Below, one piece after another: positions 7,417 to 16,096 of a stretch of DNA of 64,000 bases. The translations under genes were made by a program, and so were the position numbers. The DNA is taken from NCBI RefSeq assembly GCF_011043555.1, contig NZ_JAAKGS010000006.1, forward strand, positions 62,001 to 126,000, written 5' to 3'. Numbering within the stretch: the stretch's first letter is position 1; every line of letters starts with the position of its first letter. This stretch comes from Sphingobacterium sp. SGR-19 (GTDB lineage Bacteria > Bacteroidota > Bacteroidia > Sphingobacteriales > Sphingobacteriaceae). The notes under the pieces are model-generated. The model did no database searches and was not told the origin of the DNA. It saw only the letters and a list, made by a program, of their open reading frames with translations.

Positions 7417-8479
7417 GGACATTTCCCAATAAATCAATATAAAAAGCAACGCCTTGTTCGATTTCTGTTAAAAATATATACTCATCTGCAGAATGCGATC
7501 TGGCTGAATCGCCCGGCCCTACTTTTACAGAGGGAACGGGTAACAACGCTTGATCGCTCATTGTCGGGCTACCGAAAGTCCTTGCTCCCAAACTTATGCC
7601 CGATTGAACAATCGGATGATCCAATTCAATCGTCGAAGGATTGAGCCTGGTGGAACGGGGGGTTACTTTGATGAAAACATGCTGCTTGATGATATCTAGC
7701 ACCTCTTGGTTGTTATAAACGTCGGTGGTACGTACGTCAACGACAAATGTACAAGATGCCGGAACGACATTATGCTGTGTACCGCCGTTCACTACAGTAA
7801 CAGACATCTTTACAGGACCTAAGTGGGATGAAACTTTCGGAAATTGAAAGGTACGAAACCAATTTATCGCCTCCATCGCTTTATATATGGCGTTCTCTCC
7901 CTCCTCCCGCGCGGCATGTCCAGCAATACCTACAGCTTCACAGTCAAGCACCATCAGCCCTTTTTCTGCCACGCCCATCTGAAGAAGGGTGGGTTCTCCA
8001 ACAACCGCAAAATCCATGACCCCAATATGTTTGATTGCAGCCTCAACTCCGTTTTTTCCAGAAATCTCTTCTTCTGCAGATGCTAATAAACAAATATTAT
8101 AGCGTAGATTTTCCTGTTCATAATAATATAAGAACGCGGCTATCAAGGAGACCAAACATCCTCCCGCATCGTTACTTCCCAAACCATAGAGCTTACCCTC
8201 CGTCACCGTCGGAACAAACGGATCTTTTGTATAGCCGCTATTCGGTTTTACCGTATCGTGATGGGAATTCAACAGGATACTAGGTTTCGAATCGTCTCTG
8301 TATTTATTATAAGCCCACACATTGTTACCTAGACGTTCATACGCCACATCCCTTTCATGAAAAAAACGACACAACAAATCTGCTGTGTCATTTTCTTCTT
8401 TACTAAAAGAGGGCAGAGCTATCAATTGCTTCAATAGCGACGTCGCTTCTTCTATCAAATCGGCTACACTCTTACTCAT
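7412..8479 (-). CDS. argE: Acyl-ornithine deacylase/deacetylase (M20 metallopeptidase, ArgE-like)
   Basis: Removes the acyl group (acetyl or succinyl) from the arginine precursor. 355 residues with M20 motifs: SHHDTV (His73, Asp75), GSNDAGG (metal-bridging Asp104), AEEE (Glu136 catalytic/Glu137 metal) and the dimerisation (lid) domain at ~175-280. It is the last gene of the arginine operon and its first 8 bases overlap the end of proC. In this gene order it fits ArgE rather than DapE (succinyl-diaminopimelate desuccinylase), which belongs to the same family. Confidence 0.9.
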   Translation of the reverse strand: MSKSVADLIEEATSLLKQLIALPSFSKEENDTADLLCRFFHERDVAYERLGNNVWAYNKYRDDSKPSILLNSHHDTVKPNSGYTKDPFVPTVTEGKLYGLGSNDAGGCLVSLIAAFLYYYEQENLRYNICLLASAEEEISGKNGVEAAIKHIGVMDFAVVGEPTLLQMGVAEKGLMVLDCEAVGIAGHAAREEGENAIYKAMEAINWFRTFQFPKVSSHLGPVKMSVTVVNGGTQHNVVPASCTFVVDVRTTDVYNNQEVLDIIKQHVFIKVTPRSTRLNPSTIELDHPIVQSGISLGARTFGSPTMSDQALLPVPSVKVGPGDSARSHSADEYIFLTEIEQGVAFYIDLLGNVL

Positions 8480-9272
8480 TATACAATCCCCCTGCCTTTT
8501 CTGCGGACAGTTTTATTCCTTTTATAAATGCCGAACTAAATCCGTTATGTTCCATTTCGTTCAATCCCGCAATCGTACACCCCTTAGGTGAAGTTACCTT
8601 ATCAATCTCTCCTTCCGGGTGATTTTGTGTCTGTAATAGCAAATCTGCCGCGCCTTTAGCCGTTTGAACAGCCATTTTTAAGGCATCATGCGCATGAAAG
8701 CCTATTTCCACCCCCCCTTGTGACGCAGCACGGATAGCACGTAAGAAAAAAGCGATACCGCACGCGCAAAGCGCCGTCGCAGAGGTCATGAGATCTTCTT
8801 GAATAACCACCACAGCCCCGACTGATTCGAATAATTGTTCTACCCTTTTTATTTCTCCGTCTGCGGCATTGTCAGTTGCAATACATGTCATCGACTGTCC
8901 TATAGCAATCGCTGTATTTGGCATCGCCCGCACGACCAATTTGTCTTCGCCTAACACTTGTTTGACGTCAGCACAGCTTACACCCGACACCACGGAAACA
9001 ATAATCTGTTCGGCACGCACGCTATCTTTCACCTCTTCCAATACTTTACGAAGTTGTTGCGGTAAAACAGCCAACACGACGATTTCAGCATCTAAAGCTG
9101 CCTGCGCATTATTATCGCTTACTTGAAAGCCGAGCGCCGCCTCCTCTTGAAGATTAGCGAGGTTTCTGCGCGTCAGCGTGATGTCAGCGGCAATATACTG
9201 TCCAGATTTCACAAGCCCTTTGGCAAGGGAAAGTCCGATATTTCCACTACCGATTATCGTAATTTTGCTCAT
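8472..9272 (-). CDS. proC: Pyrroline-5-carboxylate reductase
   Basis: NAD(P)H-dependent last step of proline synthesis. 266 residues. Rossmann motif IGSGNIGLSLAKGL at the N-terminus; the C-terminal dimerisation domain carries the conserved VTSPKGCTIAGL segment (near residue 230). It lies inside the arginine operon, five bases after argB, which links proline and arginine synthesis through the shared glutamate/ornithine precursors. Confidence 0.95.
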   Translation of the reverse strand: MSKITIIGSGNIGLSLAKGLVKSGQYIAADITLTRRNLANLQEEAALGFQVSDNNAQAALDAEIVVLAVLPQQLRKVLEEVKDSVRAEQIIVSVVSGVSCADVKQVLGEDKLVVRAMPNTAIAIGQSMTCIATDNAADGEIKRVEQLFESVGAVVVIQEDLMTSATALCACGIAFFLRAIRAASQGGVEIGFHAHDALKMAVQTAKGAADLLLQTQNHPEGEIDKVTSPKGCTIAGLNEMEHNGFSSAFIKGIKLSAEKAGGLYNE

Positions 9273-9277
9273 TTTTT

Positions 9278-10072
9278 TTATTTCGATAACAAACAGGTGC
9301 CAAATTCCCCTTGTTGATATTTATGTAGGTTTAAGGCATTACCAATATATACATTTTTCACTCCTTTCCCAAGTGCTTCAAAGGCATTTTCCAGTTTCGG
9401 AATCATCCCTTCGTAAATCACTTTCTCTGCTTTTAGTTTTTCAAATTCATCGGCTTTTATAGATTTGATGACAGATTCGGGATCGTCTACGTCGCGCAAT
9501 ACACCATCTTTTTCAAAGCAGTAAATTAACTTGGTTTCATATATTTTTGCTAACGAAACGGCTAACGCAGAAGCGATGGTGTCTGCATTAGTATTTAGTA
9601 ATTGTCCTAAACCATTGTGTGTAATAGCAGAAAATATTGGCGTAAAACCCGCTTCCAAAAACTTCTTTATATTAAGGGTATTTACGGAATCTACTAAAAT
9701 GTCTCCAACATATCCGTAATCAATTTCTCGAACAGGACGCTTAATCGCTTTTATTGTATTACCATCTGCTCCGCATAACCCTAATGCATCACAACCAAAT
9801 TTTTGCAAGGAAGAAACAACATGTTTATTTGTTAAACCTGCATATACCATCGTTGCCACATCCAACATCGGTTTGTCTGTAATACGTCGGCCATCGACCA
9901 ATTTCGCCTCGATACCTAAATCTGCGGCAATTCGTGTAGCTATCTTTCCTCCTCCGTGGACTAATATTTTCTTACCTTGTAATGCTGCAAATTTCTCCAG
10001 AAAACTTTGTAACTGAACATCGTCATCAATGACATTTCCCCCGATTTTAATAATATGCAACCCACTTCCCAT
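9278..10072 (-). CDS. argB: Acetylglutamate (acylglutamate) kinase
   Basis: Phosphorylates N-acyl-glutamate, the second committed step of arginine synthesis. 264 residues with the amino-acid-kinase fold: KIGGNVIDD near the N-terminus, the glycine loop LVHGGGKIA (about 38-46), VDGRRIT, and NTNADTIA in the C-terminal ATP-binding part. No N-terminal extension for arginine feedback binding is seen, as in short ArgB forms. Positioned between argF' and proC with short gaps. Confidence 0.95.
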   Translation of the reverse strand: MGSGLHIIKIGGNVIDDDVQLQSFLEKFAALQGKKILVHGGGKIATRIAADLGIEAKLVDGRRITDKPMLDVATMVYAGLTNKHVVSSLQKFGCDALGLCGADGNTIKAIKRPVREIDYGYVGDILVDSVNTLNIKKFLEAGFTPIFSAITHNGLGQLLNTNADTIASALAVSLAKIYETKLIYCFEKDGVLRDVDDPESVIKSIKADEFEKLKAEKVIYEGMIPKLENAFEALGKGVKNVYIGNALNLHKYQQGEFGTCLLSK

Positions 10073-10089
10073 AGATAAATTAAATAATT

Positions 10090-11055
10090 CTACTTTTTAA
10101 GATTTTCCAACATACGTTTTAATACTACTTGGGCTGCCCACACACGGTTACCCGCCTCTTTGATAACTAAAGAATTGGGGCCATCGAGAATCTCCGAGGA
10201 CAGTTCTAAATCTCGTCGCACAGGCAGACAATGCATCACTTTCGCATCATTCGTCAAGCCTAATCTGTCATTGGTCATCAGCCAATCCCCTTCCACGGGA
10301 TAAACCTGTCCATAATCATGATAAGATGACCAGTTTTTTACATATACGAAATCAGCTTCCGCCAAAGCATCGTCTAAATCGTTCATAATGCGTGCTCCTG
10401 TTGTAAATTCGTCGCTCAATTCATATCTTTTAGGATGGGCAATAGTAAATTCAACTAGATCCTGCTCTTGTGCCTTACACATCCATTCCGAAAAAGAATT
10501 CGGAACAGCTTGGGGCAATGCTTTGACATGAGGCGCCCAAGCCAACACAACTTTAGGCTTAGCCACCTTTTTATGTTCTATAATAGTAATTAAATCCGTT
10601 AAACTTTGTAAAGGATGACGCGTGGCACTTTCTAAAGAAACCACCGGAACCCCGCAAAATTTCACAAATTTATTAAACAGTTCCTCTGTATAATCAGCTA
10701 CTTTATCTTTTAAGCTCGGGAAAGAACGCAAGCCTAAGATATCACAATATTCACCCATCACAGCAGCAGCCTCCCGGATATGCTCCACCGTTGTTCCGTT
10801 CATGATAACGCCATCTTGGGTTTCCAATGCCCAACCTTCTTTATCCATATTGATGACCATAACATCCATCCCTAGGCTCATTGCCGCCTTTTGGGTGCTC
10901 ATGCGCGTACGCAGACTTGGATTCAGAAATACCAAACCTAAAGTTTTGTTCTTGCCCAGTTCCCGCCAATTATACGGATTGGCTTTTATCAACAATGCTT
11001 CTTGCACGATCGAATCTAAATTATCAATATCAGCAACTGAAAAAAATTTATTCAT
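10090..11055 (-). CDS. argF': N-acyl-L-ornithine carbamoyltransferase (ArgF'-type)
   Basis: Carbamoylates N-succinyl- or N-acetyl-ornithine to the matching acyl-citrulline. 321 residues. The carbamoyl-phosphate motif reads NPSLRTRMST (ordinary ornithine enzymes have STRTR), ATRHPLQSLTD is the HPxQ loop, and MHCLPVRR the HCLP motif; these mark the ArgF' group known from Bacteroides and Xanthomonas. In the specificity loop (GTTVEH, 87-92) residue 90 is Val, where the Bacteroides succinyl-enzyme is recalled to have Pro and the Xanthomonas acetyl-enzyme Glu, so the substrate is not settled. It is second in the operon after argD. Confidence 0.93.
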   Translation of the reverse strand: MNKFFSVADIDNLDSIVQEALLIKANPYNWRELGKNKTLGLVFLNPSLRTRMSTQKAAMSLGMDVMVINMDKEGWALETQDGVIMNGTTVEHIREAAAVMGEYCDILGLRSFPSLKDKVADYTEELFNKFVKFCGVPVVSLESATRHPLQSLTDLITIIEHKKVAKPKVVLAWAPHVKALPQAVPNSFSEWMCKAQEQDLVEFTIAHPKRYELSDEFTTGARIMNDLDDALAEADFVYVKNWSSYHDYGQVYPVEGDWLMTNDRLGLTNDAKVMHCLPVRRDLELSSEILDGPNSLVIKEAGNRVWAAQVVLKRMLENLKK

Positions 11056-11072
11056 CTTTCAAAGTTAAGAGC

Positions 11073-11094
11073 GACCAATGGTTAATCAGTGGTC
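11073..11094 (-). other. Intercistronic hairpin between argD and argF'
   Basis: GACCA (11073-11077) pairs with TGGTC (11090-11094) in the 77-base gap. A modest stem with a 12-base loop; may affect mRNA processing. No promoter element was found beside it. Confidence 0.3.
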
Positions 11095-11132
11095 AGTGTC
11101 GAATATTCAAATTATATAATAAGTCTCGGATT

Positions 11133-12269
11133 TTAGCACGCTTTCAAACGTTCATCAAGTGCGGTTAAAAAAGTATCTGCAATTTCTTTCGTTATATTCA
11201 AAGCAGGCAGAATACGAATAATATTAGGTTTTGCTTCTCCTGTGAAAATTCTATTCTTTACCAACAGATCCTTTTTCACGTTCGATAACTCGGCCGGCAA
11301 TACCACTCCGATCATTAGCCCTCTTCCCCTCACCTCTTCTACCTTATCAAACTTTTTCAATTCCGCGATGAGATAGTCCCCAACGTCTTGTGTATTTGCC
11401 AGTAAGTTTTCCTTCTTCATCACGTCTAGTACGGCGATTGCCGCGGCACATGCGAGATGATTACCACCAAAAGTTGTCCCTAGCATACCAAAAGAAGCTT
11501 TAAATTTAGGTGATATGCTGATAGCACCAATAGGGAATCCGTTTCCCATCCCTTTCGCCATCGAATAAATGTCTGCATCTACACCAGCATAATCCTGCGA
11601 ATAAAAATCACCGGTACGACCATAGCCACATTGTACTGCATCTGCGATAAACACCGTTCCATACTGATCACAAAGTGAACGAATCAACCGAAGGAAAGAA
11701 ACAGAGGCTTCCCGTATTCCACCCACGCCTTGTATACCTTCAATGATCACCGACGAAATTTCATCTCCAAAATCTCGAAAAGCACCGGTTAGTGCCTCTT
11801 CATCATTAAAGGGTAGAAATACTACATTGTCTGTCTGGTTTACTGGAGCCACAATCGCAGGGTTATCCGTAGCTGTGACAGCCAATGAAGTACGTCCGTG
11901 AAAGGCCTTGGTAAAAGCAATGATCTTCTTCCGTCCGTTGTGGAACGACGCCAATTTTAATGCATTTTCATTAGCTTCCGCTCCTGAATTGCACAGAAAC
12001 AACGCATAATCATCTTTTCCCGACATCTCGCCCAACTGTCGTGCTAACTGTTTCTGCAAAGGAATTTCTACCGAATTTGAATAGAATCCGATTTGATGCA
12101 GTTGCTTCGTGAGAGTTTCCACGTAATGTGGATGGCTATGTCCAATGGAAATCACGGCATGCCCGCCGTATAGATCGAGGTATTCAGTACCCGTCGCGTC
12201 CCACACGCTAGACCCCTTCGCTCTTACAATATTAATAGGGTTTATGGGATAAACATTAAATAAATCCAT
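11133..12269 (-). CDS. argD: Acyl-ornithine aminotransferase
   Basis: PLP-dependent class III aminotransferase making N-acyl-ornithine from the semialdehyde. 378 residues. Visible features: GHAVISIGHSHP near the N-terminus, NSGAEANENALKLA (phosphate-binding), FHGRT, IIEGIQGVGG, DAVQCGYGRTG and the Schiff-base lysine in SMAKGMGNG. First gene of the minus-strand arginine operon, behind a clear -7 element; argC, argG and argH are not in the window. Confidence 0.94.
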   Translation of the reverse strand: MDLFNVYPINPINIVRAKGSSVWDATGTEYLDLYGGHAVISIGHSHPHYVETLTKQLHQIGFYSNSVEIPLQKQLARQLGEMSGKDDYALFLCNSGAEANENALKLASFHNGRKKIIAFTKAFHGRTSLAVTATDNPAIVAPVNQTDNVVFLPFNDEEALTGAFRDFGDEISSVIIEGIQGVGGIREASVSFLRLIRSLCDQYGTVFIADAVQCGYGRTGDFYSQDYAGVDADIYSMAKGMGNGFPIGAISISPKFKASFGMLGTTFGGNHLACAAAIAVLDVMKKENLLANTQDVGDYLIAELKKFDKVEEVRGRGLMIGVVLPAELSNVKKDLLVKNRIFTGEAKPNIIRILPALNITKEIADTFLTALDERLKAC

Positions 12270-12309
12270 GTATGAAAAAAATAAACTGGTATGGATAAAA
12301 TACTACACG

Positions 12310-12317
12310 CAAATATA
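12310..12317 (-). promoter_or_regulatory. Promoter -7 element for the arginine operon
   Basis: Minus-strand TATATTTG matches TAnnTTTG exactly and lies 40 bases before the argD ATG. No clear -33 TTTG at the usual spacing. No obvious arginine-repressor box was recognised. Confidence 0.6.
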
Positions 12318-12353
12318 ACGTAACGTGCTGAAAATAATAAGTAAATATGAAAT

Positions 12354-12386
12354 AAAAAAGCCCGTCAAGATGTTTGACGGGCTTTT
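12354..12386 (-). terminator. Terminator of the ribosomal protein block (after rplQ)
   Basis: AAAAGCCCGTCAA and TTGACGGGCTTTT form a perfect 13-base stem with a 5-base loop; on the minus strand a T-run follows. It stands 18 bases beyond the rplQ stop and upstream of the argD promoter. Confidence 0.93.
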
Positions 12387-12404
12387 CGTTAATGAGATAA
12401 AATA

Positions 12405-12992
12405 TTAATCTTTTTTCTCTTCTGTATCCGAAGATTCCTCTGTTGCAGGAGTCTCCTCCGCCGCAGGAGTTTCCTCTGCTGCTGCTTCTGCTTTAGAAGC
12501 TTCTTCTTTAACTTCTTCCGTCACTTCTACTTCTTCAGCTACTTCAACCTCAGCAGTTTTTTCAGTAGCTTTCTTTTTACCACCACGTCGGCGAGTTGTT
12601 TTCTTCTCAACTTTCGCTGTTTGACCGTAAACTTCGTTGTAGTCGACCAATTCGATGAATGCCATTTCGGCGTTGTCACCAAGACGGTTTTCCAACTTGA
12701 TGATACGTGTATAGCCACCTGGACGAGAAGCAACTTTTTCCGAAATTTCGCGGAATAAGATTGTAACTGCTTCCTTATCTTTTACGTAGGCGAATACCGT
12801 ACGGCGAGAATGCGTCGTATCATTTTTTGATTTTGTAATCAACGGCTCTACGTACTTACGCAACGCTTTAGCTTTAGCCAAAGTTGTCGTGATACGCTTA
12901 TGCTTGATCAATGAAGTCGCCATGTTGGCTAACATCGCCTTACGGTGACTGTCAGTGCGCCCTAATTTGTCTACTTTTTTTCCGTGTCTCAT
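12405..12992 (-). CDS. rplQ: Ribosomal protein L17 with long acidic C-terminal tail
   Basis: Large-subunit protein near the exit tunnel. The first ~120 residues are a standard L17 ([31 protein letters not shown]). The remaining ~75 residues are extra: a basic patch ([12 protein letters not shown]) and then a Glu/Ala/Thr-rich tail with repeated EETPA-like units. Tails of this kind occur in other Bacteroidota, and their role is unknown. Last gene of the ribosomal block. Confidence 0.97.
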   Translation of the reverse strand: MRHGKKVDKLGRTDSHRKAMLANMATSLIKHKRITTTLAKAKALRKYVEPLITKSKNDTTHSRRTVFAYVKDKEAVTILFREISEKVASRPGGYTRIIKLENRLGDNAEMAFIELVDYNEVYGQTAKVEKKTTRRRGGKKKATEKTAEVEVAEEVEVTEEVKEEASKAEAAAEETPAAEETPATEESSDTEEKKD

Positions 12993-13007
12993 TTTTTTGT
13001 GTTTTTG

Positions 13008-13040
13008 TGCGTACCGTCTGGCAAACCAGGGAATTACGCA
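13008..13040 (-). other. Intercistronic stem-loop, rpoA to rplQ
   Basis: Nested pairing TGCGTA (13008-13013) with TACGCA (13035-13040) and CTGG (13018-13021) with CCAG (13026-13029) around a CAAA loop. No T-run, so more likely a processing or stability element than a terminator. Confidence 0.5.
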
Positions 13041-13068
13041 ACAGGTCGCTTATTTGTTAATTTAAATA

Positions 13069-14061
13069 TTATTCTTCGTCCAACTTATATTTGGATAAAT
13101 TCATGCCGAACGACAAACCTTTCGATTTAACTAGCTCTTGAATTTCGCTCAATGATTTCTTACCGAAGTTACGGAATTTCAACATATCCGCTACGTCGTA
13201 AGTCACCAGTTCTGCCAATGTACGGATATCTGCTGCTTTCAAACAGTTCAACGCACGAACAGAAAGATCGAGATCAACCAACTCCGTTTTCAAAATTTTA
13301 CGCATATGTAAAATTTCCTCGTCAACGACTTTGGTTTCTTCTTTTGTTTGCGACTCTAACAACATATTTTCGTCAGAGAATAACATGAAGTGCTGAATCA
13401 AAATTTTAGCGGCTTCTTTCAAGGCCTCCTCAGGATGAATAGAACCGTCGGTAGAAATATCCAACAATAATTTCTCATAGTCAGTTTTCTGTTCTACACG
13501 ATAGTTCTCGATAGTGTATTTTACGTTCTTAATTGGCGTGTAAATAGAATCTACAGCGATAAAACCTACCGGACCGTCTGTAACTTTATTTTCTTCAGCA
13601 TTTACATAACCACGTCCTTTAGCTACTGAAAGCTCTACCTCTATAGTAACTGCATTATCCATGTTACAGATAATCAAGTCAGGGTTTAAAACCGTAAAAT
13701 TATTCGAGAATTTCGTAATATCGCCCGCTTTAAATTGATCCTGACCATTAATAACGACAAAGATCTTTTCACTATCACCTTGTTCACCAGTTTTCTTGAA
13801 ACGAACCTGTTTCAAGTTCAAAATGATTTCCGTAACATCTTCAACAACCCCTTTGATAGTAGAAAACTCGTGCGAAACGCCTGAAAACCTTACCGACGTA
13901 ATTGCATATCCTTCTAATGAGGACAATAAAATACGGCGCAAAGCATTACCAATAGTTACACCAAAACCAGGCTCTAATGGACGAAATTCGAAAGTACCAT
14001 CAAAATCAGTTGATTTTTGCATGATAACTTTATCCGGTCTTTGAAATGCTAAAATTGCCAT
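13069..14061 (-). CDS. rpoA: RNA polymerase alpha subunit
   Basis: 330 residues. N-terminal assembly domain (to ~235; [26 protein letters not shown] is the alpha signature region, given here by its landmark [12 protein letters not shown]) and C-terminal DNA/activator-binding domain (~255-325) with [12 protein letters not shown] and [10 protein letters not shown]. It sits between rpsD and rplQ as in most bacteria. Confidence 0.98.
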   Translation of the reverse strand: MAILAFQRPDKVIMQKSTDFDGTFEFRPLEPGFGVTIGNALRRILLSSLEGYAITSVRFSGVSHEFSTIKGVVEDVTEIILNLKQVRFKKTGEQGDSEKIFVVINGQDQFKAGDITKFSNNFTVLNPDLIICNMDNAVTIEVELSVAKGRGYVNAEENKVTDGPVGFIAVDSIYTPIKNVKYTIENYRVEQKTDYEKLLLDISTDGSIHPEEALKEAAKILIQHFMLFSDENMLLESQTKEETKVVDEEILHMRKILKTELVDLDLSVRALNCLKAADIRTLAELVTYDVADMLKFRNFGKKSLSEIQELVKSKGLSFGMNLSKYKLDEE

Positions 14062-14101
14062 TTATTTTCTTTTAAAAGTTTTTATTAATAACGTAAAATA
14101 T

Positions 14102-14145
14102 AATAAGAGTAAGCCTAATCCCTCTAGACTATGCTTACTCCTATT
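14102..14145 (-). other. Strong intercistronic stem-loop, rpsD to rpoA
   Basis: GAGTAAGC (14107-14114) and GCTTACTC (14133-14140) pair perfectly, and the flanks extend the stem to about 13 pairs with one G-U. It fills most of the 89-base gap before rpoA. There is no adjacent T-run, so it could be a regulatory or RNase-processing site. Confidence 0.6.
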
Positions 14146-14150
14146 AATTA

Positions 14151-14759
14151 CTATTTAGAGTACAACTCTACGATTAAGTTTTCTTTAATGTTTTCTGGAA
14201 TATCAACTCTTTCAGGGAAAGAAACGAACGTTCCTGATAATTCGTTAGCGTTCCACTCTAACCAATTGAATTTGTTGATTTTTCTTCCTTCTACAGAAGC
14301 TACAATAGCTTCCAAAGATTTAGAACGCTCACGAACGGCAATTACATCACCCGGACGTAAGCTATATGATGGAATATTAACGACTTCTCCGTTAACAGTA
14401 ACATGTTTATGTGAAACCAACTGACGAGCGGCTGCACGTGTTGGAGCAATACCCAAACGGTAAACAACATTATCCAAGCGAGCTTCCAATAATCTCAAGA
14501 AGTTTTCACCGGTGATACCTTGCTTCGCTGATGCCTTTGCAAACAATGTACGGAACTGACGTTCCAAAACACCGTAAGTGTATTTTGCTTTTTGTTTTTC
14601 TAACAACTGAATAGCGTATTCAGACTGCTTACCTCTTCTTTTTGATGGACCATGTTGTCCTGGAGGATAATTCTTTTTTTCTAACGCCTTATCAGGGCCG
14701 AAGATAGGCTCTCTGAATTTACGTGCGATTTTGGACTTGGGTCCTGTATATCTTGCCAT
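14151..14759 (-). CDS. rpsD: Ribosomal protein S4
   Basis: Primary 16S-binding assembly protein, often the autoregulator of its operon. 202 residues, with N-terminal [18 protein letters not shown] and the S4 RNA-binding domain (~93-155; [24 protein letters not shown] around residues 93-118). It has no zinc-binding cysteines, so it is the zinc-free form. Confidence 0.97.
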   Translation of the reverse strand: MARYTGPKSKIARKFREPIFGPDKALEKKNYPPGQHGPSKRRGKQSEYAIQLLEKQKAKYTYGVLERQFRTLFAKASAKQGITGENFLRLLEARLDNVVYRLGIAPTRAAARQLVSHKHVTVNGEVVNIPSYSLRPGDVIAVRERSKSLEAIVASVEGRKINKFNWLEWNANELSGTFVSFPERVDIPENIKENLIVELYSK

Positions 14760-14783
14760 TTTTTCTCTCTGTTTGAAGTATCT

Positions 14784-14800
14784 ATCAGCCTATAGCTGAT
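14784..14800 (-). other. Intercistronic hairpin, rpsK to rpsD
   Basis: ATCAGC (14784-14789) and GCTGAT (14795-14800) pair around a 5-base loop in the 68-base gap upstream of rpsD. Confidence 0.4.
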
Positions 14801-14827
14801 GAATCTTATCTTAAACAATAAAAATTA

Positions 14828-15217
14828 TTAAACTCTTCTGCGTTTTGGAGGACGACAACCGTTGTGTGGAAGTGGGGTGATGTCTTTGATCGTAGTCACG
14901 TCGATTCCAACAGTCTGTAACGTACGGATAGCCGACTCACGTCCAGCCCCCGGACCCTTCACAAAAACTTCTACTTTGCGTAAACCTAAGTCATGCGCAA
15001 CTTTACCACAATCTTGGGCAGCTTGACCTGCGGCATAAGGAGTATTCTTTTTAGAACCTCTAAAGCCCATTTTACCAGCTGAGGACCATGAAATAGTTTG
15101 ACCTTGATTGTTTGTCAAAGTAATGATGATGTTGTTAAAGGTAGCGTTAATGTGAGCTTGACCGACAGGCTCGATAACAACGATACGCTTTTTAGTAACC
15201 TTTTTACTTTTAGCCAT
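14828..15217 (-). CDS. rpsK: Ribosomal protein S11
   Basis: Small-subunit platform protein. 129 residues, full length, with [15 protein letters not shown], the [10 protein letters not shown] helix and the conserved basic end PPKRRRV. Ten bases downstream of rpsM. Confidence 0.98.
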   Translation of the reverse strand: MAKSKKVTKKRIVVIEPVGQAHINATFNNIIITLTNNQGQTISWSSAGKMGFRGSKKNTPYAAGQAAQDCGKVAHDLGLRKVEVFVKGPGAGRESAIRTLQTVGIDVTTIKDITPLPHNGCRPPKRRRV

Positions 15218-15227
15218 TTCTTAATTA

Positions 15228-15605
15228 TTATTTAGTAGCTTTTTTCTTGTTTGCAACTGTTTTACGTTTACCTTTACGGGTACGAGAGTTGTTTTTTGTA
15301 CGTTGACCGCGAAGAGGTAAATGCTTACGGTGACGTAGACCACGGTAACAACCAATATCCATCAAACGCTTGATGTTCAACTGAACCTCAGAACGCAAAG
15401 CACCTTCAACTTTAATTTCGTCGTTGATGATGTTACGGATGGCTGTCAATTGATCATCATTCCATTCAGACACTTTAACATCCTCACTGATACCTGCTTT
15501 TTTTAAGATATAAGCCGCGGTTGAACGACCGATACCGAAAATGTAGGTAAGGCCTATTACGCCTCTTTTGTTTTTAGGTAAATCTATACCTGCTATCCTT
15601 GCCAT
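15228..15605 (-). CDS. rpsM: Ribosomal protein S13
   Basis: Small-subunit head protein contacting P-site tRNA and the large subunit. 125 residues: [10 protein letters not shown] start, helix-two-turn-helix region, [18 protein letters not shown] signature in its second half (residues ~87-106), and a Lys-rich tail. Confidence 0.98.
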   Translation of the reverse strand: MARIAGIDLPKNKRGVIGLTYIFGIGRSTAAYILKKAGISEDVKVSEWNDDQLTAIRNIINDEIKVEGALRSEVQLNIKRLMDIGCYRGLRHRKHLPLRGQRTKNNSRTRKGKRKTVANKKKATK

Positions 15606-15634
15606 ATAATACTTTAAGCGATTATGTTAATAAA

Positions 15635-15751
15635 CTACCCTTGACGTTGCTTGAACTTAGGGTTCTTTTTGTTGATTACAAAAACCTTTCCTTTGCGACG
15701 GATAACCTTACAATCCGCGCTACGTTTTTTTATTGATGCTCTAACTTTCAT
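15635..15751 (-). CDS. rpmJ: Ribosomal protein L36, zinc-free form
   Basis: 38 residues, too short for most gene callers: [15 protein letters not shown] at the start and NPKFKQRQG at the end are diagnostic of L36. Only one cysteine is present and the CxxC/His zinc ligands of the C+ form are absent, so this is the zinc-independent (C-) type. It sits between infA and rpsM as in many bacteria. Confidence 0.95.
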   Translation of the reverse strand: MKVRASIKKRSADCKVIRRKGKVFVINKKNPKFKQRQG

Positions 15752-15801
15752 TGTTGTAATATTTTAAAAGCCAATTATACCGAAAAGAAAAACAACCGCT
15801 A

Positions 15802-16020
15802 TTATTTATAGCGATACGTAATCCTTCCCTTTGTCAAATCATAAGGAGACATTTCCAACTTCACTTTATCTCCAGGCAGAATCTTAATATAATGCATACG
15901 CATCTTACCGGAAATATGCGCGATAATTTCGTGCCCATTTTCCAATTCTACACGGAACATCGCGTTTGAAAGTGCTTCTTTAATTATACCGTCTTGTTCT
16001 ATTGAGGCTTGCTTAGCCAT
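15802..16020 (-). CDS. infA: Translation initiation factor IF-1
   Basis: 72 residues, an OB-fold protein covering the ribosomal A site during initiation. Typical [23 protein letters not shown] and [28 protein letters not shown] features (here at ~17-38 and 41-68). First gene after an internal promoter, so infA-rpmJ-rpsM and onward can be made independently of the upstream genes. Confidence 0.98.
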   Translation of the reverse strand: MAKQASIEQDGIIKEALSNAMFRVELENGHEIIAHISGKMRMHYIKILPGDKVKLEMSPYDLTKGRITYRYK

Positions 16021-16048
16021 ATATCCTAACTTAATTTACTTTTTTTAG

Positions 16049-16062
16049 CCTGTACAAACAGG
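16049..16062 (-). other. Hairpin at the 5' end of the infA leader
   Basis: CCTGT-ACAA-ACAGG, a 5-base stem with a 4-base loop, placed at about the predicted transcription start of the infA promoter. Confidence 0.35.
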
Positions 16063-16066
16063 AGTG

Positions 16067-16096
16067 CAAAGATAAATAAAAAATATTGAAAACCAA
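16067..16096 (-). promoter_or_regulatory. Internal promoter before infA
   Basis: On the minus strand TTG, exactly 19 bases, then TATCTTTG (TAnnTTTG). It lies in the 76-base gap after map, giving a leader of about 40 bases for infA. Spacing and sequence equal those of the rplC promoter. Confidence 0.7.

Noticed and set aside
7412..8479. Assignment as DapE rather than ArgE
   Set aside because: Operon context (argD-argF'-argB-proC) favours the arginine pathway, although sequence alone cannot fully exclude it.
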